A DNA stretch of 64,000 nt from Rossellomorea sp. BNER (lineage in GTDB: Bacteria > Bacillota > Bacilli > Bacillales > Bacillaceae_B): the NCBI GenBank assembly GCA_024213275.1, contig JANAVG010000004.1:127759-191758 (forward strand), given 5' to 3'. Numbering within the stretch: the stretch's first letter is position 1; each line of letters begins with the position of its first letter. The position numbers and the translations under genes are program-made. The notes under the pieces were generated by a model, which had not been told where the DNA came from, made no database searches, and was given only the letters and a program-made list of their open reading frames with translations. This document shows, one piece after another, positions 9,303-16,261 of the stretch.

Positions 9303-9339
9303 AAAAGAGCTTGGTTGGAGATTCCAACCAAGCTCTTTT
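9303..9339. terminator. Strong bidirectional terminator
   Basis: Perfect 12-bp stem GAGCTTGGTTGG (9307-9318) / CCAACCAAGCTC (9324-9335) with a five-base loop. A TTTT run lies on the plus side and TTTTGTTTT on the minus side. It lies just after the stop of the nuclease-like gene and probably terminates it. Confidence 0.9.
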
Positions 9340-9361
9340 AGCTAGATTTATTTAACTAAGA

Positions 9362-11047
9362 TCAAGGGATGGCATAAACTTCGACTGTAAAGCTTTCGCC
9401 ATTAGTGTTTTCTGGATTGGCGATATAAAATTCCTCACTTGTTTCAATTTCCGTTTCTGAGCCATCACGAAGGTCATTGAAAATGGTTTCATCAATGCCA
9501 AAGCTATCGTCATGCATGAGATCAAATTGTGCATCAGTTGGTCCGTCTATAATTTTCCACTGTAATTTGGTGGCATAGGACGGTATGTTTTGAATCGAGA
9601 AATTATCGCTTGAACGGTTGTCTTGCCCTTCCTGAGGTTCGCCTTCAGAACGGATCGTCGCGATTTTCTCGGGTGCTTCGACTTGAACGTGAAAAGGATC
9701 ATAGTCTAAAATGCGGTCATATGCGTACCAGGCTGCAAGCCATCTTCCTGAAGCATTATTGGATTCTTCTGAAATGAGTCTGATTGAATAATTGTCCGAT
9801 CCATTTGTAGAGGAACCTTGCCAGGTTGAAGCGAACGGGTACTCGTCACACTGCTTGCCAGTTCGGTCATCATCCTTAAATTCCCGATCGCAAGCCCTTC
9901 TTGTCTTTGCTCTGTTTTGGCTGTATTCATCTGGGTGTCGTTTTGTATACATTCGTTTTAGAGGGGTGTCACCTACTGCGCCGGGAATTTGTTTTCCTAG
10001 CATCTGAGGTTTCGTTTGTTCTGGATGATCCATTGCAAATTTCCAATGCTGCCCAGCTTCAGATAACATCGAAAATTCCGGTTTTGTAATCGGCATATTG
10101 AAGACCGGTGTTGCTTTGTTGAAAACAGCACCTTGCCAGAAATGTTGATCAGGGAAGGCGAACAAGTATCTCGCTGAATCAAAACGTACCGACTGTTTAA
10201 TGCCATCAATCGTTTTCTTGAATTTTTTTGGTGCATGTTTGATGGTGAGTTCTGGCCAAAAATTCATGTACCCTATACGATCAGGGTTGCTTTCTGTCGC
10301 TTCCGGTGCCTCTGAGAGGAAAATTTCTGTTCCGAAGTTCGTGTTTTTCCATTGGGCTATCGTTCTTTCGGTAGGTGGTGTATCGGGATCAGGCTTGCAG
10401 TCACCCGGATTCAGCTTTGCTTCACATTTGATGTCTATTTCCAATTTCACTCCGTTCAGCGATGGATGGGTCACGAGGATATCATCGAGCGTGTAATAAA
10501 CCCTCATTTTCCGGCTTTGATTGGAACCGTACCCGATTTCAGTGAATTGGAATTGGACAGCTTCGTTCACACATAGTCCGAGATAACATTTTACCGGTAT
10601 TTCATAAGTTGCTACATGGGTCCAACAGAAAGAATAACGATTCTTGATATACCCTGTTTCTGAACTACTTCCTGGGGCTCTCTGGCATTCATCTGAGGTT
10701 AGGATATGATCATAATCGAATTCTGGTGGTACCCATCCCTCTGCCGTTTTTATCGGTGGAGGCATATTGACTCTGTATGTTTCCTTACTTTGTTGTTCTT
10801 GCTTTCTCAATTCTTCTAATGTCTGAAATCCTTCTTTTTCATGTAGCTGATCTTGCTTAATCCCTAACTCCCTTATCGATTTCCCTTGCTTCAAAAGCTC
10901 GGTTGCTTTTTCAACCTTTCCTTTGTCAGCTGGGAGCCAGTATCCACCGCCATTGGAAGCAGCTTGGGCTTGTAGGGGGGGCATGATACCTGTGGCCAAA
11001 AACAGCAGAAGGACAACTAAAATAAAATGTTTGTATACCTTGGACAA
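9362..11047 (-). CDS. Secreted protein with NucA/NucB-type DNase domain
   Basis: A 561-residue exported protein. A signal peptide (residues 1-30, ending LQAQAA) is followed by a charged helical region (40-95), a long unassigned domain with paired Cys (121, 141, 154, 159, 208, 217) and, near 365-450, a DNase_NucA_NucB-like core. That core shows MYTKRHPDEYSQNRAKTRRA, then GKQCDEYPFAST with the Asp401-Glu402 pair typical of NucB active sites, and GRWLAAWYAYDRILDYDPF. A C-terminal acidic beta-like domain follows. The TTG start at 11047 has AGGAGG seven bases upstream. It is far larger than NucB (about 140 residues). Extracellular DNA degradation is likely; toxin activity is possible but no immunity gene is evident. 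Confidence 0.7.
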   Translation of the reverse strand: MSKVYKHFILVVLLLFLATGIMPPLQAQAASNGGGYWLPADKGKVEKATELLKQGKSIRELGIKQDQLHEKEGFQTLEELRKQEQQSKETYRVNMPPPIKTAEGWVPPEFDYDHILTSDECQRAPGSSSETGYIKNRYSFCWTHVATYEIPVKCYLGLCVNEAVQFQFTEIGYGSNQSRKMRVYYTLDDILVTHPSLNGVKLEIDIKCEAKLNPGDCKPDPDTPPTERTIAQWKNTNFGTEIFLSEAPEATESNPDRIGYMNFWPELTIKHAPKKFKKTIDGIKQSVRFDSARYLFAFPDQHFWQGAVFNKATPVFNMPITKPEFSMLSEAGQHWKFAMDHPEQTKPQMLGKQIPGAVGDTPLKRMYTKRHPDEYSQNRAKTRRACDREFKDDDRTGKQCDEYPFASTWQGSSTNGSDNYSIRLISEESNNASGRWLAAWYAYDRILDYDPFHVQVEAPEKIATIRSEGEPQEGQDNRSSDNFSIQNIPSYATKLQWKIIDGPTDAQFDLMHDDSFGIDETIFNDLRDGSETEIETSEEFYIANPENTNGESFTVEVYAIP

Positions 11048-11609
11048 TCAAATTCCTCCTCTTTTTTAGACTAGAGTGTATCTTATAACGAATGGACTAA
11101 ATCTTTTATTACGTTTTCATGTAAATCGCAGTTAGATTACTACAAGATAAAATAGTTAACAATACATTCCGAGATAAATAATGCTATCAACCTACAGTTT
11201 TTTACAAAGTAATCGCTAAATAGGTAAATGGTGGTCGATTCAATGGACCAGATTATTTTTCACATGGATGTCCGAATAAAATCCTTGTTCCTATCTAGGT
11301 CAAGAAGTAAGCGGGGGATCCCCGCAAACTGTTGTCCTGGTGCCTTTCCATTCTCAACAGTCTCATCATGCAAGCAGGGAGAAGAAGTACGGGATGCCGG
11401 ACGTGAATGCCTTAATGCGTATTTTGACTTATAAAAAGGGAGCGCGACAAGTTCTGTTATAAACGTTTTCTAGCGAGAAAAAACAGGAAGTTTACTAGAT
11501 TAAAATCACTTTATAACGGAAGGATGGGAATGACAGAACTATTTTTTAAGATTTCGTTTTTTAAAGACTTTATTATGTGATAACACCATCGCCTAAATCA
11601 AGAAATGTA
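11048..11609. other. Gene-poor intergenic stretch
   Basis: About 560 bases upstream of the nuclease-like gene with no convincing frame. A 68-codon frame at 11228-11434 lacks a ribosome site and has unlikely composition. Nothing else is seen before the Fur-controlled promoter. Confidence 0.5.
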
Positions 11610-11665
11610 TTGACAGTAGAAATAGGAAGTAATATATTATTAATTGATACTGATAATCATTTTCA
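11610..11665 (+). promoter_or_regulatory. Sigma-A promoter with Fur box for the siderophore-binding gene
   Basis: TTGACA (11610-11615), 17 bases, TATATT (11633-11638), then TGATAATCATTTTCA (11651-11665). The last matches the Fur 7-1-7 consensus TGATAATNATTATCA with one mismatch. The box covers the likely start region, so iron-Fur repression is expected. The leader to the ATG is about 210 bases long. Confidence 0.8.
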
Positions 11666-11875
11666 TTTTCGATACCAATTTTTCAAAAAAAGGCTAGATA
11701 ACGGTTCGCCTATTTACTAAAGTCTTAAAGATTGGCTAAGGGGAACGTTTAATTGTGAAAGCAGGAGTTGGTGAAGAAGTAATTCTGCAATACATACTCG
11801 AAAAAGGAATTCATCATGATGCTGTCATCAGCCGGGATCCAAGTACCATACAATCTATTAAAAGGAGAAAGCAAA

Positions 11876-12796
11876 ATGAAAAAACTACTAATTCCATTTA
11901 TACTAATGTTGTTAATTATTAGTGCTTGCAGTAGTAAAACAACAACAGAAAAAGAGAACAAAAATGCTACAGACGAAAACAAATCAGGAACCATTACCTA
12001 TCAATCTGAAACGGGGCCAATTGAAGTTCCTGCTGACCCCAAAAGGATCGTTGCACTCTCTAATGCCCCTAATGTGATTTCTTTAGGTGGAAATATTGTT
12101 GGGGTAGATGAATGGACTAATATGAATCCCCTTTTTAAAAAGAAATTAAAGGGAATTGAAGTGGTTTCAGATGATAGCTTGGAGAAAATTATTGAACTGA
12201 ATCCAGACTTAATCATTGTGGGATCTGAGATGAAAAATATTGACAAATTAAATGAAATTGCACCGACAGTTGCATTTACATGGGGAAAATTAGATTATTT
12301 AACACAGCAACTAGAAATCGGGAAACTCTTAAATAAAGAAAAGGAAGCAAAGGAATGGGTTGCTGACTTTAAAAAACGTGCAGAAGATACAGGAGAAGCG
12401 ATTCGAGCAAAAATTGGCGAAGATGCAACTGTTTCTGTGATTGAAAATGATGCTAAGCAGCTTTACGTATTCGGTGATGACTGGGCACGCGGAACCGAAA
12501 TTTTGTATCAAGCAATGGATTTGAAAATGCCTGAAAAAGTAGAAGAAATGGCTCAAAAACCAGGCTACTACGCACTATCATTAGAAGTACTTCCTGAGTT
12601 TGCTGGAGATTACATTGTCTTCAGTAAAAACCCGGATGGCGATAGTTCATTCTTGGAAACTAGTGTATGGAAAAACCTACCGGCAGTAAAAAATAACCGT
12701 GTGATCGAAATCAATACAAAAGCATCCACTTACAGTGATCCAATCACACTTGAATATCTACTTAAAATTTTTAAAGAATCATTTCTAGGTAACTAA
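11876..12796 (+). CDS. Siderophore ABC transporter substrate-binding lipoprotein
   Basis: A 306-residue FecB/FhuD-family binding protein. Signal peptide and lipobox ISACSS (Cys18), an acidic Ser/Thr/Lys spacer, then two lobes with the class III blocks VPADPKRIVALSNAPNVISL and LNPDLIIVGSEM. AAGGAG lies eight bases before the ATG; an upstream in-frame ATG at 11816 is unlikely. A Fur box controls its promoter. No permease or ATPase gene follows: a MITE-like element comes next. It must use a membrane complex encoded elsewhere. It may bring in the schizokinen-type siderophore made by the operon at 51 kb, but the ligand cannot be read from sequence. Confidence 0.88.
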   Translation: MKKLLIPFILMLLIISACSSKTTTEKENKNATDENKSGTITYQSETGPIEVPADPKRIVALSNAPNVISLGGNIVGVDEWTNMNPLFKKKLKGIEVVSDDSLEKIIELNPDLIIVGSEMKNIDKLNEIAPTVAFTWGKLDYLTQQLEIGKLLNKEKEAKEWVADFKKRAEDTGEAIRAKIGEDATVSVIENDAKQLYVFGDDWARGTEILYQAMDLKMPEKVEEMAQKPGYYALSLEVLPEFAGDYIVFSKNPDGDSSFLETSVWKNLPAVKNNRVIEINTKASTYSDPITLEYLLKIFKESFLGN

Positions 12797-12804
12797 TCAT
12801 AAAA

Positions 12805-12924
12805 GGGGCTGTCTCATAAGTCGAATGATCGGCTTTGAGATGCCCCTTTTGCATTTCAAAAAAGTTGATACATTAATATTTTTGCTTTATACATTTTAAC
12901 GAATTTGTCCTTTTGGGACAGCTT
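12805..12924. repeat. Second MITE-like element, copy 1
   Basis: Left end GGGGCTGTCTCATAAGTC pairs imperfectly with GGCTTTGAGATGCCCC. An A/T-rich body follows, and the right end is CCTTTTGGGACAGCTT. Its two termini are inverted repeats of each other (AGCTGTCYCAWAAG). A homologous copy in the opposite orientation lies at 39107-39227, including the internal GTTGATA, AATATT and CGAATTT blocks. The left hairpin, with TTTT after it, can terminate the binding-protein gene. Confidence 0.75.
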
Positions 12925-12935
12925 CGTTTCGTTTT

Positions 12936-14234
12936 TTAGTCCAAAACTTTCCCTTTTGTTTCTGGAACACAAAGCAACATAGTGATCAGTCCAATTGGAT
13001 AGATGATGAAGATTAAGGAAAGAGCACCAAATAAATTGCCGCCAGTAGCTAGTAGTCCAATGATAACTGGGCCAAAGCCAGCTAATCCCCGGCCAGTTCC
13101 GAAAATAAAGTTCTCGGCAGTGGAGCGCGCTTCGGCAGGATAGTTCTCAGCTAAAATGGCACCGAACCCACCCATCATTCCGTTCGCGAAGAAGCCAAGT
13201 AAGGCACTGCCCCATAGTAATAATGTAGGGTCTTTGAATAGGAAGAAATAGATGATGCAATAGATCGTCCCACTAATGTAGTAGAGAGTAAATGTTTTTC
13301 GGCGGCCAATTTTATCGGCAAGAATTCCAAATGTGGCGATACCGATCAACATCCCAATAGTCGAAATCAACATCCAACCGCTTGCTTTTGCCAATGAATA
13401 ATCATACTTATCTGCTAAGATGGTTGGCATCCATGTGAAAATTCCGTAATAGCCGAAGTTTTGAATAAAGGACATGATGATTAAACCAATCGTCGTAATC
13501 GTTACAGATTTATTGGCAAAAAGCTTTCGGAGAGGGAATTTTCTCATGCTCTCTAACTGAGTTTTTTCATCATCTGTCAAGGTCCCCATTTTATCTTTTT
13601 GGATTAAAGCTTTTTTGTAATTTTGTTTTTGTTCCCAAATCTTTGGTTCACTTAAGCTTTTACGAACAAACACTGCGAGTAAAGCTGGAATTAATCCAAA
13701 TAAGAAGACGGCTCTCCACCCGAAATGTGGAACAATGAGAGCAGGAAGAATGGAAGCAATCAATACTCCAAATTGCCAGCCTAATGCAACCATTGAAGTG
13801 GCTTTTGCCCGCATATTCTTCGACCAGGTTTCTGTCACAATCGCCATCCCGATCCCGAATTCTCCTCCTACTCCCATTCCAACCAGGAAGCGGAGAATTA
13901 ATAGTTGCCAGTAATCTGTTGCAAAATAGATAAGGGCAGTTGCTAAGGAGAACAAGAGAATGGTAAAGGCCATTGTACGAATCCTTCCGAAAAGATCGGC
14001 AATAAATCCGAATAGATACGACCCAATGAGCATTCCGATTGTAGTGGCTAATGTAAGATTTCCCCCCTCTACAGGCGATAGGTGAAATTCTTTTATAATA
14101 TAAACTAATACAAAGGATAAAAGAAGCATATCTAATCCCTCAGCAGCATAGCCAAGGACTGATCCTAATAAAGTTTTATAGCGTTTAGATTTAGATTCTA
14201 CTAAACTATCTGATGATTGATAGGGTGTACTCAT
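12936..14234 (-). CDS. MFS transporter (AAHS/sugar-porter-like), PyrR-attenuated
   Basis: A 432-residue major facilitator with 12 predicted helices, a typical loop 2-3 motif (GFIADLFGRIRT) and its repeat in the second half (GILADKIGRRKT). It also has RFLVGMGVGGEFGIGMAIV, as in aromatic-acid and sugar H+ symporters. The long central loop carries acidic/basic residues. The start at 14234 is set by AGGAGG eight bases upstream; 28 upstream in-frame codons run through the leader. The leader carries a PyrR-binding hairpin and attenuator, so expression should fall when UMP/UTP is plentiful. This points to uptake of a pyrimidine or precursor such as orotate or uracil. The regulation is read from sequence; the substrate is inference. 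Confidence 0.85.
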   Translation of the reverse strand: MSTPYQSSDSLVESKSKRYKTLLGSVLGYAAEGLDMLLLSFVLVYIIKEFHLSPVEGGNLTLATTIGMLIGSYLFGFIADLFGRIRTMAFTILLFSLATALIYFATDYWQLLILRFLVGMGVGGEFGIGMAIVTETWSKNMRAKATSMVALGWQFGVLIASILPALIVPHFGWRAVFLFGLIPALLAVFVRKSLSEPKIWEQKQNYKKALIQKDKMGTLTDDEKTQLESMRKFPLRKLFANKSVTITTIGLIIMSFIQNFGYYGIFTWMPTILADKYDYSLAKASGWMLISTIGMLIGIATFGILADKIGRRKTFTLYYISGTIYCIIYFFLFKDPTLLLWGSALLGFFANGMMGGFGAILAENYPAEARSTAENFIFGTGRGLAGFGPVIIGLLATGGNLFGALSLIFIIYPIGLITMLLCVPETKGKVLD

Positions 14235-14274
14235 GATTATTCCTCCTCGAAATATTCTCACAGTCACTTTGGAA

Positions 14275-14400
14275 GAATAATAAAAAGCCTTCTCGTCAAA
14301 TAGGACGAGAAGGCTCATAAAACATAGCTATCCCTATATTGATGGACGCCATGCTTATATTCCGCTTCCTTCTCAACCTCACGGGACTGAGTTAAAGGAC
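14275..14400 (-). promoter_or_regulatory. PyrR-type attenuator leader of the MFS gene
   Basis: Read on the minus strand, 14396-14366 holds a hairpin with CAGTCCCGTGAGGTTGAGAA, matching the conserved PyrR-binding loop (AGUCC-N-GUGAGGYU-GAGAAGG). Next comes a perfect 12-bp terminator, AGCCTTCTCGTC (14315-14304) / GACGAGAAGGCT (14297-14286), followed by TTTTTATTATT. The GAGAAGG of the PyrR stem (14374-14368) can pair with CCTTCTC in the terminator's first arm to form the antiterminator. This is the known PyrR logic: PyrR-UMP stabilises the first hairpin and allows termination. Confidence 0.85.
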
Positions 14401-14420
14401 TGTATAAATGTATCTTCTAA

Positions 14421-14449
14421 TTTTTATCACTGAATAATGTTATTGTCAA
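14421..14449 (-). promoter_or_regulatory. Promoter of the MFS gene
   Basis: On the minus strand, TTGACA (14449-14444), a 17-base spacer and TAAAAA (14426-14421). It lies just upstream of the PyrR leader, with the expected distance for a transcript carrying the whole attenuator. Confidence 0.65.
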
Positions 14450-14641
14450 ATGGTTTTTTGTTTTAACGATTTCAACGATTATTTTGATAAATCAGCTTAA
14501 AAGGTTGTTAAACTCTAGTTTTATTCATAAGTAAAATAGCGTACTTTAAAAATATACTCTATCAATACTCAAAAATTACCATTTAGTTAGGTTTTCCACG
14601 AAAAACATTCTTAAAGGAAGCTTCTATTCGGAAAGTCCATT

Positions 14642-15619
14642 TCACACTGTGGAGCGTTCCACTAATCTAAAGGACAATGTAATCTTTTTATCTGTTGAAT
14701 TTGTTTGATCATTGAAATTTATCATAGTAGTGACAGCCAATCTTCCCATTTCTTTTATAGGGATTTCAATGGTTGAAATGTGCATGGCTTCTGAAATGGG
14801 TTGGTTATCAAAGCTTAAAATCGCGATATCTTCTGGGGTTTTTAACCTCAATTCGCTAGCTTCAATTAGTAATCCGGCGGCCACTTGATCATTGCTGACA
14901 AGAATGGCGGTGGGTTTTTCGTGTAAGTCCTTATACTTTCTGCCAATCTGTTGGCCATCTTTAATCGATAAGCATTGATTAAAGAACCATTCCTCTCTGA
15001 GTGGCTGATTGATTTCTCTCATTTTATGTTCGTAAGCTTTTCTTCGTTTGGTGCTGTTCGTTCCCTCTTTTCTACCTAAACTATAAGCGATTCGGGTATG
15101 CCCTTTCGAAATTAAATATTCCAGCCCAAACTGAAAGGCTTGTTCATGAGGGATACTGATAGATGGGAATTCTTCTTGATCAGCATCTTCACATAGAATA
15201 ATGGGTCCATGCTCCTTGTACTCCTTAATGATATCGAGGGAAATCGCCCGCGAGCAAAACACTAAACCATCCATTAAATTTCCTCTTAATAGTTCAAGTG
15301 CCTCTAATTCTTTTGACGTTTCATAATTGGTTTGAAATAAAACAATTTGATAATGATGCTTCATCGCTTCTTCAGCGATGCCTTGAACAATATTCCCGAA
15401 ATAGGGATGTTCAATGGTAGGGAGTACAACGCCGATCATGTTGGAGACGCCTTTAGATAATTGAATCGCTTTGATGTTTCGATTGTAATTCAGTTCTTCC
15501 ATCGCCTTATAAACCGCAGATTTTTTCTCTTCACTCACATATGGATGGTCATTTAATACCCTCGAAACCGTTGTAATGGAGACACCAGCAAGCTTTGCAA
15601 TTTCCCGAATGTTTGCCAT
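14642..15619 (-). CDS. LacI-family transcriptional regulator
   Basis: A 325-residue LacI/GalR repressor. The N-terminal HTH reads [20 protein letters not shown] with hinge residues near 45-60. A periplasmic-binding-protein-like effector domain follows (IGVVLPTIEHPYFGNIVQGI, ILVSNDQVAAGLLIEASELR, ILSFDNQPISE). AAAGGAAG lies about eight bases before the ATG at 15619. A perfect palindrome 43 bases upstream is its likely operator. The gene is divergent from a 54-codon ORF and upstream of the MFS gene in the same direction, but the MFS gene has its own promoter. The effector is unknown; a sugar is usual for the family. Confidence 0.92.
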   Translation of the reverse strand: MANIREIAKLAGVSITTVSRVLNDHPYVSEEKKSAVYKAMEELNYNRNIKAIQLSKGVSNMIGVVLPTIEHPYFGNIVQGIAEEAMKHHYQIVLFQTNYETSKELEALELLRGNLMDGLVFCSRAISLDIIKEYKEHGPIILCEDADQEEFPSISIPHEQAFQFGLEYLISKGHTRIAYSLGRKEGTNSTKRRKAYEHKMREINQPLREEWFFNQCLSIKDGQQIGRKYKDLHEKPTAILVSNDQVAAGLLIEASELRLKTPEDIAILSFDNQPISEAMHISTIEIPIKEMGRLAVTTMINFNDQTNSTDKKITLSFRLVERSTV

Positions 15620-15661
15620 TTATAGGACTTCCTTTCTTTAACCGAATAAATACTCTTGACC

Positions 15662-15675
15662 TGAAACGCGTTTCA
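15662..15675. promoter_or_regulatory. LacI-type operator palindrome
   Basis: TGAAACGCGTTTCA is a perfect 14-base palindrome with central CG, the classical LacI/CcpA-family shape. It lies between the divergent lacI-type gene and the small ORF at 15719, and so could control both. Confidence 0.8.
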
Positions 15676-15718
15676 TAAATTATCTTTTTCTTAACAAAGA
15701 AGAAGGAGTGATGAGGAA

Positions 15719-15883
15719 ATGTTAAATGGATTATTTGCATTACTGGGGTTATGTATTTTTGAAATAATCGTAGCAAAACTCGTCATTAAAGACAAAGATT
15801 GTTTTCTTATGGATTTTTATGAATTCTTTGATTTGGATGTAGATGCTTATAAGAAATCAAAAAAAACTGCTAGTAAACTTTAG
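15719..15883 (+). CDS. Small 54-residue hypothetical protein, divergent from the LacI regulator
   Basis: The frame encodes a hydrophobic N-terminal helix (LNGLFALLGLCIFEIIVAKL) followed by a charged segment rich in Asp, Phe and Tyr and a Lys-rich C-terminus. AAGGAG lies ten bases upstream and GAGG directly before the ATG. It begins 44 bases after the palindromic operator, so it is probably a LacI-controlled gene. A terminator follows at 16039. Single-span membrane anchoring is likely. I do not recognise a family and there is no further gene before the terminator. Confidence 0.5.
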   Translation: MLNGLFALLGLCIFEIIVAKLVIKDKDCFLMDFYEFFDLDVDAYKKSKKTASKL

Positions 15884-16038
15884 GTATCTTTATAGGGCAT
15901 GTTGATTGGGTGAAATTCAGTTATGGAAGTGTTTTGTGAAATAAAGGAACATTTGTTAGTCTTTTGAACAGTGTTTTATTAGAGTAAAAATATAACTTCT
16001 CTTTAAACAAATTGAATCACTTTTATCAATGATTAACC

Positions 16039-16095
16039 AAGCTTTAATCTCAGCAAACTGCATTGCAGCGGCTGAAATTAAGGCTTTTTTCTTTT
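16039..16095 (+). terminator. Rho-independent terminator
   Basis: AGCTTTAATCTCAG pairs with CTGAAATTAAGGCT (with an inner CTGC/GCAG stem) and is followed by TTTTTTCTTTT. It closes the unit that contains the 54-codon ORF. The 155 bases before it hold no other gene. Confidence 0.75.
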
Positions 16096-16181
16096 GGAGT
16101 CCAAATATTTCTTGACTTCTAAAGCGGTGGATAGCAATGAGAAATGGTTAGCGATAAATTAATAATACCTTTACACAACAA

Positions 16182-16243
16182 TTGATAAAATTCTGAAAAA
16201 ATAATATAATCAAATATAGATACGTTGTTTCCATTATAGATAC
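16182..16243 (+). promoter_or_regulatory. hyuA promoter with twin-repeat operator
   Basis: TTGATA (16182-16187), 17-base spacer, TATAAT (16205-16210). Directly downstream lie two direct repeats TATAGATAC at 16215 and 16235, 20 bases apart, with GTTTC between. The same arrangement occurs in front of the OPT transporter (22641-22671). It lies across the transcription start, a position suited to repression, presumably by the IclR protein encoded at 20191. Confidence 0.8.
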
Positions 16244-16261
16244 ACAAGGAGGAGGTATTTC

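Noticed and set aside
10200-10576. Plus-strand frames opposite the nuclease gene
   Set aside because: They are shadows of the minus-strand coding sequence, without ribosome sites.
11228-11434. 68-codon plus-strand frame
   Set aside because: No ribosome site, unusual composition and no protein-like pattern.
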